Shown one piece after another: positions 1 to 6,200 of a stretch of 8,024 nt of DNA. Under the pieces are notes generated by a model. That model ran no database searches and was not told where the DNA came from. It worked only from the letters and a program-made list of their open reading frames with translations. The stretch comes from a bacterium (GTDB lineage: Bacteria > Patescibacteriota > Patescibacteriia > 2-12-FULL-60-25): positions 1 through 8,024 of the forward strand of contig JAGVIJ010000045.1 in assembly GCA_020056125.1 (NCBI GenBank). Direction: 5' to 3'. Both the position numbers and the translations under genes were made by a program. Each line of letters starts with the position of its first letter. The stretch's first letter is position 1.

Positions 1-1
1 C

Positions 2-217
2 TCGCATAGGCAGGTATCCTCGCTGGATTCTGCCCAAAGGACAATTCACTGGGGTTTTGAAAGGGTCTTCAAGCGGTGCATTGATATTAGAATACGGGCT
101 GAATATCCGCCCATTGACAAATCCCCTAAACATGGTATGGTCGATTGGTCGGATATATCCGAGACGAACTGGCTGCACACGTCGTGCGGTTGTGGCGTCA
201 TTCACCAGGAGGAGTAA
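2..217 (+). CDS. Possible 3' end of an upstream gene (partial, unknown function)
   Basis: The second forward frame is open from the window edge for 71 codons and stops at a TAA (215-217) whose last base is the A of the next gene's ATG. This TAATG overlap is typical of translational coupling. The tail reads ...NWLHTSCGCGVIHQEE and holds three cysteines close together; I do not recognise the family. The downstream gene's Shine-Dalgarno would lie inside its last codons. Against it: the third frame is also open across the same stretch, and a good promoter sits inside at 114-141, so this could be non-coding leader instead. The start, if real, lies outside the window. Confidence 0.33.
   Translation, partial: SHRQVSSLDSAQRTIHWGFERVFKRCIDIRIRAEYPPIDKSPKHGMVDWSDISETNWLHTSCGCGVIHQEE
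114..141 (+). promoter_or_regulatory. Sigma70-type promoter for the two-domain protein gene
   Basis: A perfect -35 box TTGACA (114-119) is followed after 16 bp by TATGGT (136-141), which matches TATAAT at four positions. TG at 133-134 gives an extended -10. Transcription would start near 148, leaving a leader of roughly 70 nt before the ATG at 217. Promoter, single gene and terminator (1279-1307) would make a self-contained unit. It competes with the reading of 2-217 as coding, unless the promoter is internal to that gene. Confidence 0.5.
149..162. promoter_or_regulatory. Perfect 14-bp palindrome at the predicted transcription start
   Basis: TCGGATATATCCGA is a perfect inverted repeat lying just after the -10 box, where a dimeric repressor would block RNA polymerase. 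No regulator gene is visible next to it, and short palindromes occur by chance, so operator function is an inference. Confidence 0.3.
207..214 (+). promoter_or_regulatory. Ribosome binding site that sets the start at 217
   Basis: AGGAGGAG lies directly upstream of the ATG at 217 (4 bases after the AGGAGG core). It favours this ATG over the in-frame ATG at 145, which has no such site and would add 24 residues with no visible domain. Confidence 0.8.
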
Positions 218-1272
218 TGGACACCCAAGGAATTTTCATCACCTGCCACGCCATGTTGCGCTATGCGCAGCGTGTCGAGAGCCGGCTGATCGACAAGGAA
301 TATACTTTTTCCGCGGCAGAAATCGGCAAGTATTGCCGCACTATTCGTAGCCACATTGAGCGCGGAGCCTGTCTCCCCACGATTTGTTGTCAGCTCTTCG
401 TGAAGCCGGACAGGAGCAACCACAGCTCCGCGAAGCGCGTCCTCAGAGCATTGGCTAATAACGCTCCGGACAGTTCGGCTGCGGAGACGGGCTGGGGAAG
501 CTATGTCTATGATGAGCAAGCTGAAATCTGCATCATCATAGAAGACGGTGTGGTCAAGACCGTCATCGCTCCGAACGAAGAACAGCTGGTCACACTGGAA
601 GAACAACTGGAGCGCATAAAACAGAATGCGTTGCCTCCGGCGCCGCAACCGACGCCACCTCCCATGGATCTGGATCAGCCAGATCCGGATCAACAAATGG
701 CAGATGTGTTCAGCTCAGCGTTCCAGTTGAATGAAAAACGTCGGCTGAACAGCGCTGACTCAGCGCCAGCACCGGTTTACGTCGAACTGCTTCACCCGGA
801 CAGGGTTCCCAAGCATGATCGCGCAACTCCGAAGTTTGTGGCCATGTTCCTGCGCTGGATCGGCCGTGTGGTCCCCGGCACAGCCGGCACACGAGTGCTC
901 CTTTTGCTGGATCCTTACTACCGATTCTTCAGGAGATATGTGGCGCTGTTGCAAGTTGGCGGACTGGATGTTCACTATCTGCCGGAACACCAGGGTTCGG
1001 GTATAGCGAACAAACCCAGAGGGCAGCTCCAAAACTACGACCAACTGCGCGAGCTGATTTCAACCCGCGGCTCCAAATACGGTTATGTCTTCATCTTGGG
1101 CACGCACGCCAGCACCTTGCGAGTTCTGCAGCTCATCCACCAACACATCGGATGTGTGAGTGAGTGCACCCGGTCATCACTTCAGTCGTGGATGCTAGAT
1201 GGCGACACAGTCTTCGCTGTGGACATCGACAATCCAGATCAGACCGGCAACGTCTCGCGGTTTCAACCGTAA
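217..1272 (+). CDS. Two-domain protein of unknown function, DUF4258-like N-terminus
   Basis: A 351-residue protein with no signal peptide or membrane segment, so probably cytoplasmic. I do not recognise the whole protein. Residues 1-135 start with a conserved-looking pattern (H11-A-x-x-R15-Y-x-x-R19-V) and end with two strands reading EICIIIEDGVVKTVIAP (103-119). That arrangement recalls DUF4258 and related small toxin-fold proteins, but this is inferred from pattern alone. Residues 137-161 are a proline/aspartate-rich linker. Residues 184-345 look like an alpha/beta domain with hydrophobic strands RVLLLLDPY (226-234), DVHYLP (251-256) and YVFILGTHAST (290-300). The order of elements is loosely like a NYN/PIN nuclease, but the usual row of catalytic aspartates is not evident. 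The start is set by a strong ribosome binding site, and a terminator follows the stop. The gene is convergent with the glycosyltransferase gene, and its codon use appears richer in G/C-ending codons than the minus-strand operon. Confidence 0.82.
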   Translation: MDTQGIFITCHAMLRYAQRVESRLIDKEYTFSAAEIGKYCRTIRSHIERGACLPTICCQLFVKPDRSNHSSAKRVLRALANNAPDSSAAETGWGSYVYDEQAEICIIIEDGVVKTVIAPNEEQLVTLEEQLERIKQNALPPAPQPTPPPMDLDQPDPDQQMADVFSSAFQLNEKRRLNSADSAPAPVYVELLHPDRVPKHDRATPKFVAMFLRWIGRVVPGTAGTRVLLLLDPYYRFFRRYVALLQVGGLDVHYLPEHQGSGIANKPRGQLQNYDQLRELISTRGSKYGYVFILGTHASTLRVLQLIHQHIGCVSECTRSSLQSWMLDGDTVFAVDIDNPDQTGNVSRFQP

Positions 1273-1278
1273 CCTCTT

Positions 1279-1307
1279 GACCCTCTCTTGGGTCTTATTT
1301 TTTTATT
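1279..1307 (+). terminator. Intrinsic terminator of the two-domain protein gene
   Basis: A 5-bp stem GACCC (1279-1283) pairs with GGGTC (1290-1294) across a 6-base loop. It is followed at once by a T-rich run with seven consecutive Ts at 1298-1304. It begins 7 bases after the stop codon. The run of Ts contains the stop codon of the convergent glycosyltransferase gene, so the two transcription units overlap slightly. The stem is short but GC-rich. Confidence 0.65.
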
Positions 1308-2428
1308 CGTCCAAGATTCTCTATCCCCCCAACAATAATCTCAGCGGATTTTTGCCAGCTGAATTTTTTGGAATATTTTTTCCCGCCACGAGCCAAGCGG
1401 ACGCGCGTTGTTTCATCATTAATCAAACCAGTCAGCGCCTTGCTCCACGCCGCATGATCTTTTGGATCGAGCAACACTCCATCTTCCCCAACCACCTCGG
1501 GAAGAGCGCCGGCACGAGAGGCTAACAGCGCGGTTCCGGCTTGCATGGCCTCAAGCGCCACCAAACCAAAACCCTCATGCAAAGATGGTAGTGCGACCAT
1601 GTCCGCGGCTAATAATAAATTACGCCGCGCCTCATCATCTAAAACAGCTAAACGATGGAGATGCTGGCCGGCCATGATCTCTTTCATCTTCCATCCACCC
1701 TTTCCGGCCACAACTAAATCAACCGCGCGATTAAAAGATGGGATAGCGTCGTGCCAAGCTTGAATGAGCATGGCAATATTTTTACGCGGCTCCACCGTTC
1801 CCAGAATCAAAACAAAGGCGTTAGTTAGACCTAGTGCGGCTAATGTTTTTTTGGCAACTCTCTTTTTCTCAACCAGTTCCTCGTCCTGCAACGTCGCTAA
1901 AATTGGATCGCCGCCCTCATACGTCACTCTGATGCGTGCGGGATCTAAATCGAATTTATTAATCAGTGCGCGCTTGGTATCTTCACTCACCGCAAAAATC
2001 AAAGGAGCGCTCTTGACTCCGCGCTCAAATAAGGCGGTAGTAACACGACGCCGCAAGAATGATTGCGCAAACCATTCCGCATGATCAAAAATCGCCACAT
2101 CGTGCACCCAAGGGATGCACGGAATTTTCAGACCCGGAGCAATGGAGCCGCCCGGGACAAATAAAATATCACACGGATGGCTTTGTATGGCCGCGCGCAA
2201 AGCCGAGCCGCTAGCTGTTTGCAAACAAATAATTTCGAATTTCGAATTTCCTGCCTTGCCGGCAGGCAGGCGAATTTCGAAATTCGAGCCCTTGGGAACA
2301 TACAAGCGCCAGCTCCAGGGAGCTTTTAGCGCCAACAATTCATAAGTTAAAAAACGCGCGGCATGCGCCACGCCAGCTCCGGCTGAACCATCGGCCGGCA
2401 AACATCTCAAATCAATCCCGACGATCAT
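1295..2428 (-). CDS. Glycosyltransferase, family 4 (GT-B fold)
   Basis: Transfers a sugar from a nucleotide-sugar donor, probably to an envelope glycan or lipid; the substrate cannot be read from sequence. The 377-residue protein opens with MIVGIDLRCL and a glycine-rich segment (GSAGAGV, 14-20) of the N-terminal Rossmann domain. VHD at 108-110 and FAVSEDTKRAL (145-155) are typical of GT4 enzymes. The donor-binding domain shows GTVEPRKN (210-217) and the retaining-GT EX7E motif, E285 to E293, in PSLHEGFGLVALEAM. There is no membrane segment, so it is likely a peripheral membrane or cytoplasmic enzyme. The start at 2428 has a strong Shine-Dalgarno; a longer TTG start at 2458 overlaps the upstream gene and is less likely. 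It is the last gene of the operon. Residues 48-66 are encoded by a repeat element and look like a foreign loop. Confidence 0.93.
   Translation of the reverse strand: MIVGIDLRCLPADGSAGAGVAHAARFLTYELLALKAPWSWRLYVPKGSNFEIRLPAGKAGNSKFEIICLQTASGSALRAAIQSHPCDILFVPGGSIAPGLKIPCIPWVHDVAIFDHAEWFAQSFLRRRVTTALFERGVKSAPLIFAVSEDTKRALINKFDLDPARIRVTYEGGDPILATLQDEELVEKKRVAKKTLAALGLTNAFVLILGTVEPRKNIAMLIQAWHDAIPSFNRAVDLVVAGKGGWKMKEIMAGQHLHRLAVLDDEARRNLLLAADMVALPSLHEGFGLVALEAMQAGTALLASRAGALPEVVGEDGVLLDPKDHAAWSKALTGLINDETTRVRLARGGKKYSKKFSWQKSAEIIVGGIENLGRIKK
2231..2286. repeat. Palindromic repeat element inserted in frame in the glycosyltransferase gene
   Basis: AATTTCGAATTTCG-type AT-rich repeats (2231-2249 and 2272-2286) flank a GC-rich inverted repeat at 2250-2270, in which CCTGCC pairs with GGCAGG around a TGCCGGCA core, with one unpaired T. 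The element carries no stop in the gene's frame and encodes residues 48-66, including NFEIRLPAGKAG. The composition and self-complementary structure differ sharply from flanking coding sequence. I infer a dispersed mobile or REP-like repeat; whether it recurs elsewhere in the genome cannot be seen here. Confidence 0.7.
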
Positions 2429-2430
2429 AG

Positions 2431-2437
2431 CCCTCCT
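2431..2437 (-). promoter_or_regulatory. Ribosome binding site that sets the glycosyltransferase start
   Basis: On the minus strand AGGAGGG lies 2 bases before the ATG at 2428, within the 10-bp gap after the peptidase stop codon. It rules in favour of the ATG over the upstream TTG at 2458. Confidence 0.8.
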
Positions 2438-2438
2438 A

Positions 2439-3350
2439 TTACCACGCAAAATTATCAAACACCCAAGCGGTCAACGCTTTAATATCTTGAAAACGAGAGA
2501 AGTGATCCGAGCCGCCCAAACTCACCACCACCACTTCATGTCCGGTCTTATCGCTGGTCACTTGCGCCATACAATATCCGGCCTCGGGCAAAGAGCCGGT
2601 CTTGGCGCCGACAATATTAAATGAACCATCATTCAAAAAAGAATTCAACAACAAATTAGTGGATTTCACAACATGAGCTTCTCCGGCCGCAGTCGGAATG
2701 CTGACTGAAGATAGGGCTGCGATTTTACGAATCTCCGGATAGGATAAAGACAAACTCATCAAGGCCGCCACGTCTGCGGCGCTGGCGCGATTATCCGGAT
2801 CAATGCCCACCGGATCCACAAACACGGGCGAAACCAAATTCAACTGCCGCGCTTTTTGATTCATGGCCGCCACAAATTCTTTTTGCCCCAAGGATGTGCG
2901 CGCCAAAGCAGTGCCCGCGGCATTCACCGAGCCCACAATCAACGCTTTTAATAAATCGCGCCGTTTAATCACATCGCCCTCAGAAAATATGACGTGCAAC
3001 TCATCTTTAAGGTCGCTTTTCACGATGGTAATAGGTTCATCCAAATCAAGCCGGGCATCCAAAATCACCATGGCGGTCATGAGCTTGGTCAGACTGGCGA
3101 TGGACTGTACATCGTGCGGCCGCTTGGCATACAGCACCTGGCTGGTGGCCACATCCGCCACAAACACCGACGGACTGGCGGTTCCAATGCCCATGCTTTC
3201 CGCATGCAGTTTTTTTGGCGCAGTCAGCACTATTTTATTTTCTGCGCTCGGCAATTCGGCCGCGCTCGACAAAACAGCGGGCGCTTCAATCGTTTGAGCG
3301 CCGGTCACTAAACTTAGCGAGACTAAAAATGCAAGCAAATATTCCAACAT
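2439..3350 (-). CDS. D-alanyl-D-alanine carboxypeptidase/endopeptidase, peptidase family S11 (penicillin-binding protein)
   Basis: A 303-residue secreted or membrane-tethered enzyme that trims or cleaves peptidoglycan stem peptides. The N-terminus (MLEYLLAFLVSLSLVTGAQT) is a signal peptide or anchor. All three serine penicillin-recognising motifs are present: SLTK with catalytic Ser86 and Lys89, SVN at 141-143, and KTG at 250-252. The protein stops soon after the catalytic domain and lacks the C-terminal beta domain and amphipathic anchor of PBP5-type enzymes, so it is closer in size to PbpG-like endopeptidases. Carboxypeptidase versus endopeptidase activity cannot be settled from sequence. 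It follows scpB by 11 bp with no clear Shine-Dalgarno, which suggests dependence on operon transcription. Confidence 0.92.
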   Translation of the reverse strand: MLEYLLAFLVSLSLVTGAQTIEAPAVLSSAAELPSAENKIVLTAPKKLHAESMGIGTASPSVFVADVATSQVLYAKRPHDVQSIASLTKLMTAMVILDARLDLDEPITIVKSDLKDELHVIFSEGDVIKRRDLLKALIVGSVNAAGTALARTSLGQKEFVAAMNQKARQLNLVSPVFVDPVGIDPDNRASAADVAALMSLSLSYPEIRKIAALSSVSIPTAAGEAHVVKSTNLLLNSFLNDGSFNIVGAKTGSLPEAGYCMAQVTSDKTGHEVVVVSLGGSDHFSRFQDIKALTAWVFDNFAW

Positions 3351-3361
3351 AAGACAGGCGC

Positions 3362-3934
3362 TTAATTTTCTACAACCGGCTGGTTATTTTTTTCTTTTTC
3401 CAAATCCGCCAAAAGTCCTTGTACCACGGTGTGCCCGCGCAACTCTTCATATTGCGGCAAAGCCTCAACTGACTTTAACCCCAAAGCATTCAAAAAATCA
3501 AAGGTTACGGTATAGGTGGGCAAACCCAGCGGATCGGTTTCCTGCTCTTCCACCAAGCCGCGCAACATCAAATTGCGTAAAATCAAAGCTGACTGCACGC
3601 CGCGAATTTGTTCCAATTCAGGCCGCGTCATGGGTCCGCGATACGCCAAAATGGTCAAAGCCTCCAGCGACGGTCGGGTGAGTTCGCCCTGGGTTTCAGT
3701 TTTAATTACGCGCCGCACCAATTCATTGACTTCCGGACGCGTGGCCAATTCCACTTCCTGCCCCAGCTCTTGCAACATAATCCCGCTCCCCTCTTTTTCC
3801 AAACGTGATTTCAATTCATCAAGCGCAACGCGCACATCTTCAGCCGACTGTTCAGTCAGATCAGCAATTTTTCTCACGGACAAAGGTTTGGCCGAGACGA
3901 ACAACATGGATTCAATTTGCGATGCTAGCTTCAT
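3362..3934 (-). CDS. scpB: Segregation and condensation protein B
   Basis: Winged-helix partner of the SMC-ScpA condensin, which compacts and segregates the chromosome; a dimer binds the central part of ScpA. The protein from the ATG is 190 residues, normal for the family. The N-terminus MKLASQIESMLFVSAKPLSVRKIADL is the first winged helix. The hallmark LTRPSLEALTILAYRGPMTR followed by ELEQIRGV and LMLRGLVEE marks the second. A TTG start at 3949 would add only five residues (MFITH) and would sit 3 bases from scpA; I prefer the ATG at 3934 because the family homology begins there. Neither start has a clear Shine-Dalgarno. The gene is adjacent to scpA, as in most bacteria. The smc gene is not in this window. 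Confidence 0.95.
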   Translation of the reverse strand: MKLASQIESMLFVSAKPLSVRKIADLTEQSAEDVRVALDELKSRLEKEGSGIMLQELGQEVELATRPEVNELVRRVIKTETQGELTRPSLEALTILAYRGPMTRPELEQIRGVQSALILRNLMLRGLVEEQETDPLGLPTYTVTFDFLNALGLKSVEALPQYEELRGHTVVQGLLADLEKEKNNQPVVEN

Positions 3935-3952
3935 ATGGGTAATAAACAAAGT

Positions 3953-4699
3953 TTAAGCCGCCTCTTCAGCCTTGAGTTGATCCGGCGCATCCGGGTGAGC
4001 GTTAATGGCAATCTCTTGAAAAAGTTTGGCTTGCTCCACGCGTACAAATCTTTGTTTGATTAATTCCAACAGAGCCAAAAAAGATACTACGCGTTCGGTT
4101 TTATCTTTAGCGCCGGCCACAAAAGATGCAAAGGTGGTGTGCGCGTGGCGTTTGATGCGCTGGAACAAATCCTGAATCTTTTCTTGAATGGTGACGGCGC
4201 GTTCCACGTTCACCTGCGGCAAGCGTAAAAACGGCTCCAGTCGAGCGATAATACCGCACATCACTTGCCCAAGCAAGTCTCCGGTCACGCCCACGGGCGC
4301 AATAAAACCCAGATCTTTTTTTAATCCGGCACGCTCAATGCCGCCGCGCGTGTAAACTCGCCGATCAGCTTTCCAGTGTTCATCCAATTGCTTGGCCGCG
4401 GCCACAAAACGCTGGTATTCGCGCAGTTGCGTCTCCAAATCAACTCCATCTTCCAGCTCTTCATCGTACAAAGAGGGTAAGAGTTGTTTGGATTTCAAAT
4501 ACATGAGCTTGGCCGCCACCACTAAAAAATCCGCCAGTTCTTCCGGAAGAATTTGCGGATTTTGATGCACATGCTCTACAAATTGCTCGGCCACTTTAGC
4601 CAAAGAAATTTGGGAAATTTCGCGCTCCTCCTGTTCCACTAATTGCAAAAGAAGATCCAGCGACCCTTCAAAATGCTCAATGTGGAAAGTGAGAGACAT
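3953..4699 (-). CDS. scpA: Segregation and condensation protein A (kleisin)
   Basis: Kleisin subunit that bridges the SMC heads in the bacterial condensin ring. It has 248 residues, typical length. The N-terminal signature FHIEHFEGSLDLLLQLVEQEEREISQISLAKVAEQF (5-40) is clear, as is ADFLVVAAKLMYLKSKQLLP (56-75). The C-terminal winged-helix region runs from about 200 (TERVVSFLALLELIKQRFVRVEQ...). The 20-bp gap to aspS is made almost wholly of a heptamer repeat, so there is no regular Shine-Dalgarno; the nearest purine stretch (AGGA) belongs to the repeat. Translation may rely on coupling to aspS or on this repeat-derived site. Confidence 0.96.
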   Translation of the reverse strand: MSLTFHIEHFEGSLDLLLQLVEQEEREISQISLAKVAEQFVEHVHQNPQILPEELADFLVVAAKLMYLKSKQLLPSLYDEELEDGVDLETQLREYQRFVAAAKQLDEHWKADRRVYTRGGIERAGLKKDLGFIAPVGVTGDLLGQVMCGIIARLEPFLRLPQVNVERAVTIQEKIQDLFQRIKRHAHTTFASFVAGAKDKTERVVSFLALLELIKQRFVRVEQAKLFQEIAINAHPDAPDQLKAEEAA

Positions 4700-4708
4700 G
4701 GTTTGGAT

Positions 4709-4757
4709 CGTCCTACGTCCTACGTCCGACGTCCGGCGTCCGGCGCCCGACGGCGGG
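4709..4757. repeat. Degenerate heptamer tandem repeat joined to a GC-rich palindrome remnant, at the aspS/scpA junction
   Basis: Read on the + strand, five 7-base units follow one another: TACGTCC (4714-4720), TACGTCC (4721-4727), GACGTCC (4728-4734), GGCGTCC (4735-4741) and GGCGCCC (4742-4748), preceded by a partial unit CGTCC. The array runs into GACGGCGGG (4749-4757). The 13-mer CCGACGGCGGGAC (4747-4759) is found again exactly at 7350-7362 inside another repeat. The element provides the last codons and stop of aspS and fills the scpA leader. It is probably a dispersed genomic repeat. Confidence 0.8.
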
Positions 4758-6186
4758 ACACTTTTGGATTTTTAATCGCGATATGCGCCTCTTCCAACCG
4801 CGCCGGTTCAACTTCAGATGGCGCGCCCATCATCAAATCGCGCGCATCACCGGTTTTGGGGAAAGCCATGACCTCGCGGATATTCGGCTCATCAGCCAAA
4901 AGCATGACCAGACGATCAATGCCCGGCGCTATACCGCCGTGCGGCGGCGCACCATATTCAAACGCTTCCAGTATGTGCCCGAACCGCTCGGTAATCTCTT
5001 GGTCAGTCAATCCCAACAAACGAAAAATCTTTTCCTGCAATTCACGCTGATGTATGCGGATGGAACCTGAAGAAAGTTCAAATCCGTTTAGCACCAGGTC
5101 ATAAGAACAGGCGCGCACTTTAAGCGGCTCGTGATCCAATAAATCGACATCTTCCGCATGCGGCATGCAGAACGGATGGTGTGCGGCTTGCATCCCGCCA
5201 TGACCATCGTCTTCGAATAATGGAAAATCCACCACCCAGGCAAAAGCGAGCTCATTGGAATCTGTTTTATTTTTCCGAAGATCCGGCTTGTCGCTCCCAT
5301 ATTTGGCGATGCAGTCGCGATAGGCGATGCGTGGAAACGGTTTAGCGGAAATGGTTTTCTGCGGAGCAATAGTCTTCACCATGGCGAGCGTCATCTTCTC
5401 AATGAGCTCCATAATATCTTCTTGCGTCACGAACGACATCTCAAGATCCAACTGCGTGAATTCAGGCTGGCGATCACCGCGCTGATCCTCGTCGCGGAAA
5501 CAACGAGCGATTTGAAAATATTTTTCCACGCCCGCTACCATCAGCAGCTGTTTGAACTGCTGGGGCGATTGCGGTAAGACGTAAAATTTTCCGGTATGCA
5601 TGCGCGATGGCACAAGGAATTCGCGCGCGCCTTCGGGCGTGCCCTTGGTTAAAAATGGCGTTTCTACTTCGATAAATCCTTGCTCATGTAAAAAATTGCG
5701 GAAGAACGAAACAACGCGATCGCGCAGATCCAAATTTTTAAGCATGCGTGCCGAGCGCAAATCCAAATAGCGATATTTGAGACGTAATTCTTCGTTGATG
5801 GCGCTGGTGTCCGCGATGTCGAACGGTAAAGTTTTGGCTGTATTCAATACCTCCACATCTTTAGCCAGAAGTTCGATTGTCCCGGTGGCTAGATTGGGAT
5901 TGATTTGTTTGGCTCCGCGTTGCTGTACTATGCCGCGAATGGATAGACAATATTCCGGCCGCAAATCCTTCATGCTCTCACGCGCGGTAGCGGAAAGTTC
6001 GGCCGGCACCAATACCACCTGTAATAAACCCGATCGATCGCGCAGATCTAAAAACGCGATCTTGCCCATGTCGCGCCGCGCGTTGATCCAGCCCCTAACA
6101 ATTATCTCTTCGCCCACGCGCTTAACCGCATCGGCATTTAAAATTCTCTGATTGGTTTTTACCTTCATATGAACCATGGCTGGCAT
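4720..6186 (-). CDS. aspS: Aspartyl-tRNA synthetase, compact form without GAD domain
   Basis: Class II synthetase charging tRNA-Asp, possibly also tRNA-Asn if no AsnRS exists. The 488-residue protein has the N-terminal OB-fold anticodon domain (IIVRGWINARRDMGKIAFLDLRDRSG, 28-53). Motif 1 lies around 171-190 (FIEVETPFLTKGTPEGAREF) and motif 2 at 230-249 (FRDEDQRGDRQPEFTQLDLE). Motif 3 is GIAPGIDR (418-425) with Arg425. The flipping-loop and motif 2 wording are clearly bacterial. Between YGSDKPDLR (296-304) and FAWVVDFPLFE (315-325) there are only about 10 residues, where bacterial AspRS normally carries a GAD domain of well over 100. Residues 476-488 (VSRRRAPDAGRRT) come from a repeat element. 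Starts at 6186, 6177 and 6168 are all ATG with no Shine-Dalgarno; 6168 gives the N-terminus most like the family. It follows the propeller gene by 14 bp. Confidence 0.96.
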   Translation of the reverse strand: MPAMVHMKVKTNQRILNADAVKRVGEEIIVRGWINARRDMGKIAFLDLRDRSGLLQVVLVPAELSATARESMKDLRPEYCLSIRGIVQQRGAKQINPNLATGTIELLAKDVEVLNTAKTLPFDIADTSAINEELRLKYRYLDLRSARMLKNLDLRDRVVSFFRNFLHEQGFIEVETPFLTKGTPEGAREFLVPSRMHTGKFYVLPQSPQQFKQLLMVAGVEKYFQIARCFRDEDQRGDRQPEFTQLDLEMSFVTQEDIMELIEKMTLAMVKTIAPQKTISAKPFPRIAYRDCIAKYGSDKPDLRKNKTDSNELAFAWVVDFPLFEDDGHGGMQAAHHPFCMPHAEDVDLLDHEPLKVRACSYDLVLNGFELSSGSIRIHQRELQEKIFRLLGLTDQEITERFGHILEAFEYGAPPHGGIAPGIDRLVMLLADEPNIREVMAFPKTGDARDLMMGAPSEVEPARLEEAHIAIKNPKVSRRRAPDAGRRT

Positions 6187-6200
6187 GGATTAAAACTAGC

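Noticed and set aside
57..350. Open frame on the + strand with a LPKG motif near its start (upstream of 57) loosely recalling a Nudix hydrolase
   Set aside because: The Nudix box cannot be completed in spacing or glutamates, and the frame runs on into the well-supported gene at 217 in another phase.
202..696. 164-codon minus-strand open frame opposite the two-domain protein gene
   Set aside because: It lies wholly antisense to a gene with strong ribosome binding site, promoter and terminator, and its arginine-rich product looks like a shadow translation.
1258..1269. Small inverted repeat CGGTT/AACCG near the end of the two-domain gene as a terminator for the glycosyltransferase gene
   Set aside because: The stem is only 5 bp with a 2-base loop and no T-run follows on the minus strand.
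2863..3297. 144-codon + strand open frame opposite the S11 peptidase gene
   Set aside because: The opposite strand encodes all three catalytic motifs of the peptidase in order; this is a shadow frame.
4709..4757. Heptamer array as a CRISPR array
   Set aside because: Units are 7 bases with no spacers; this is a short tandem repeat.
4643..5050. 135-codon + strand open frame over the aspS/scpA junction
   Set aside because: It is antisense to two clear conserved genes and its product has no recognisable pattern.
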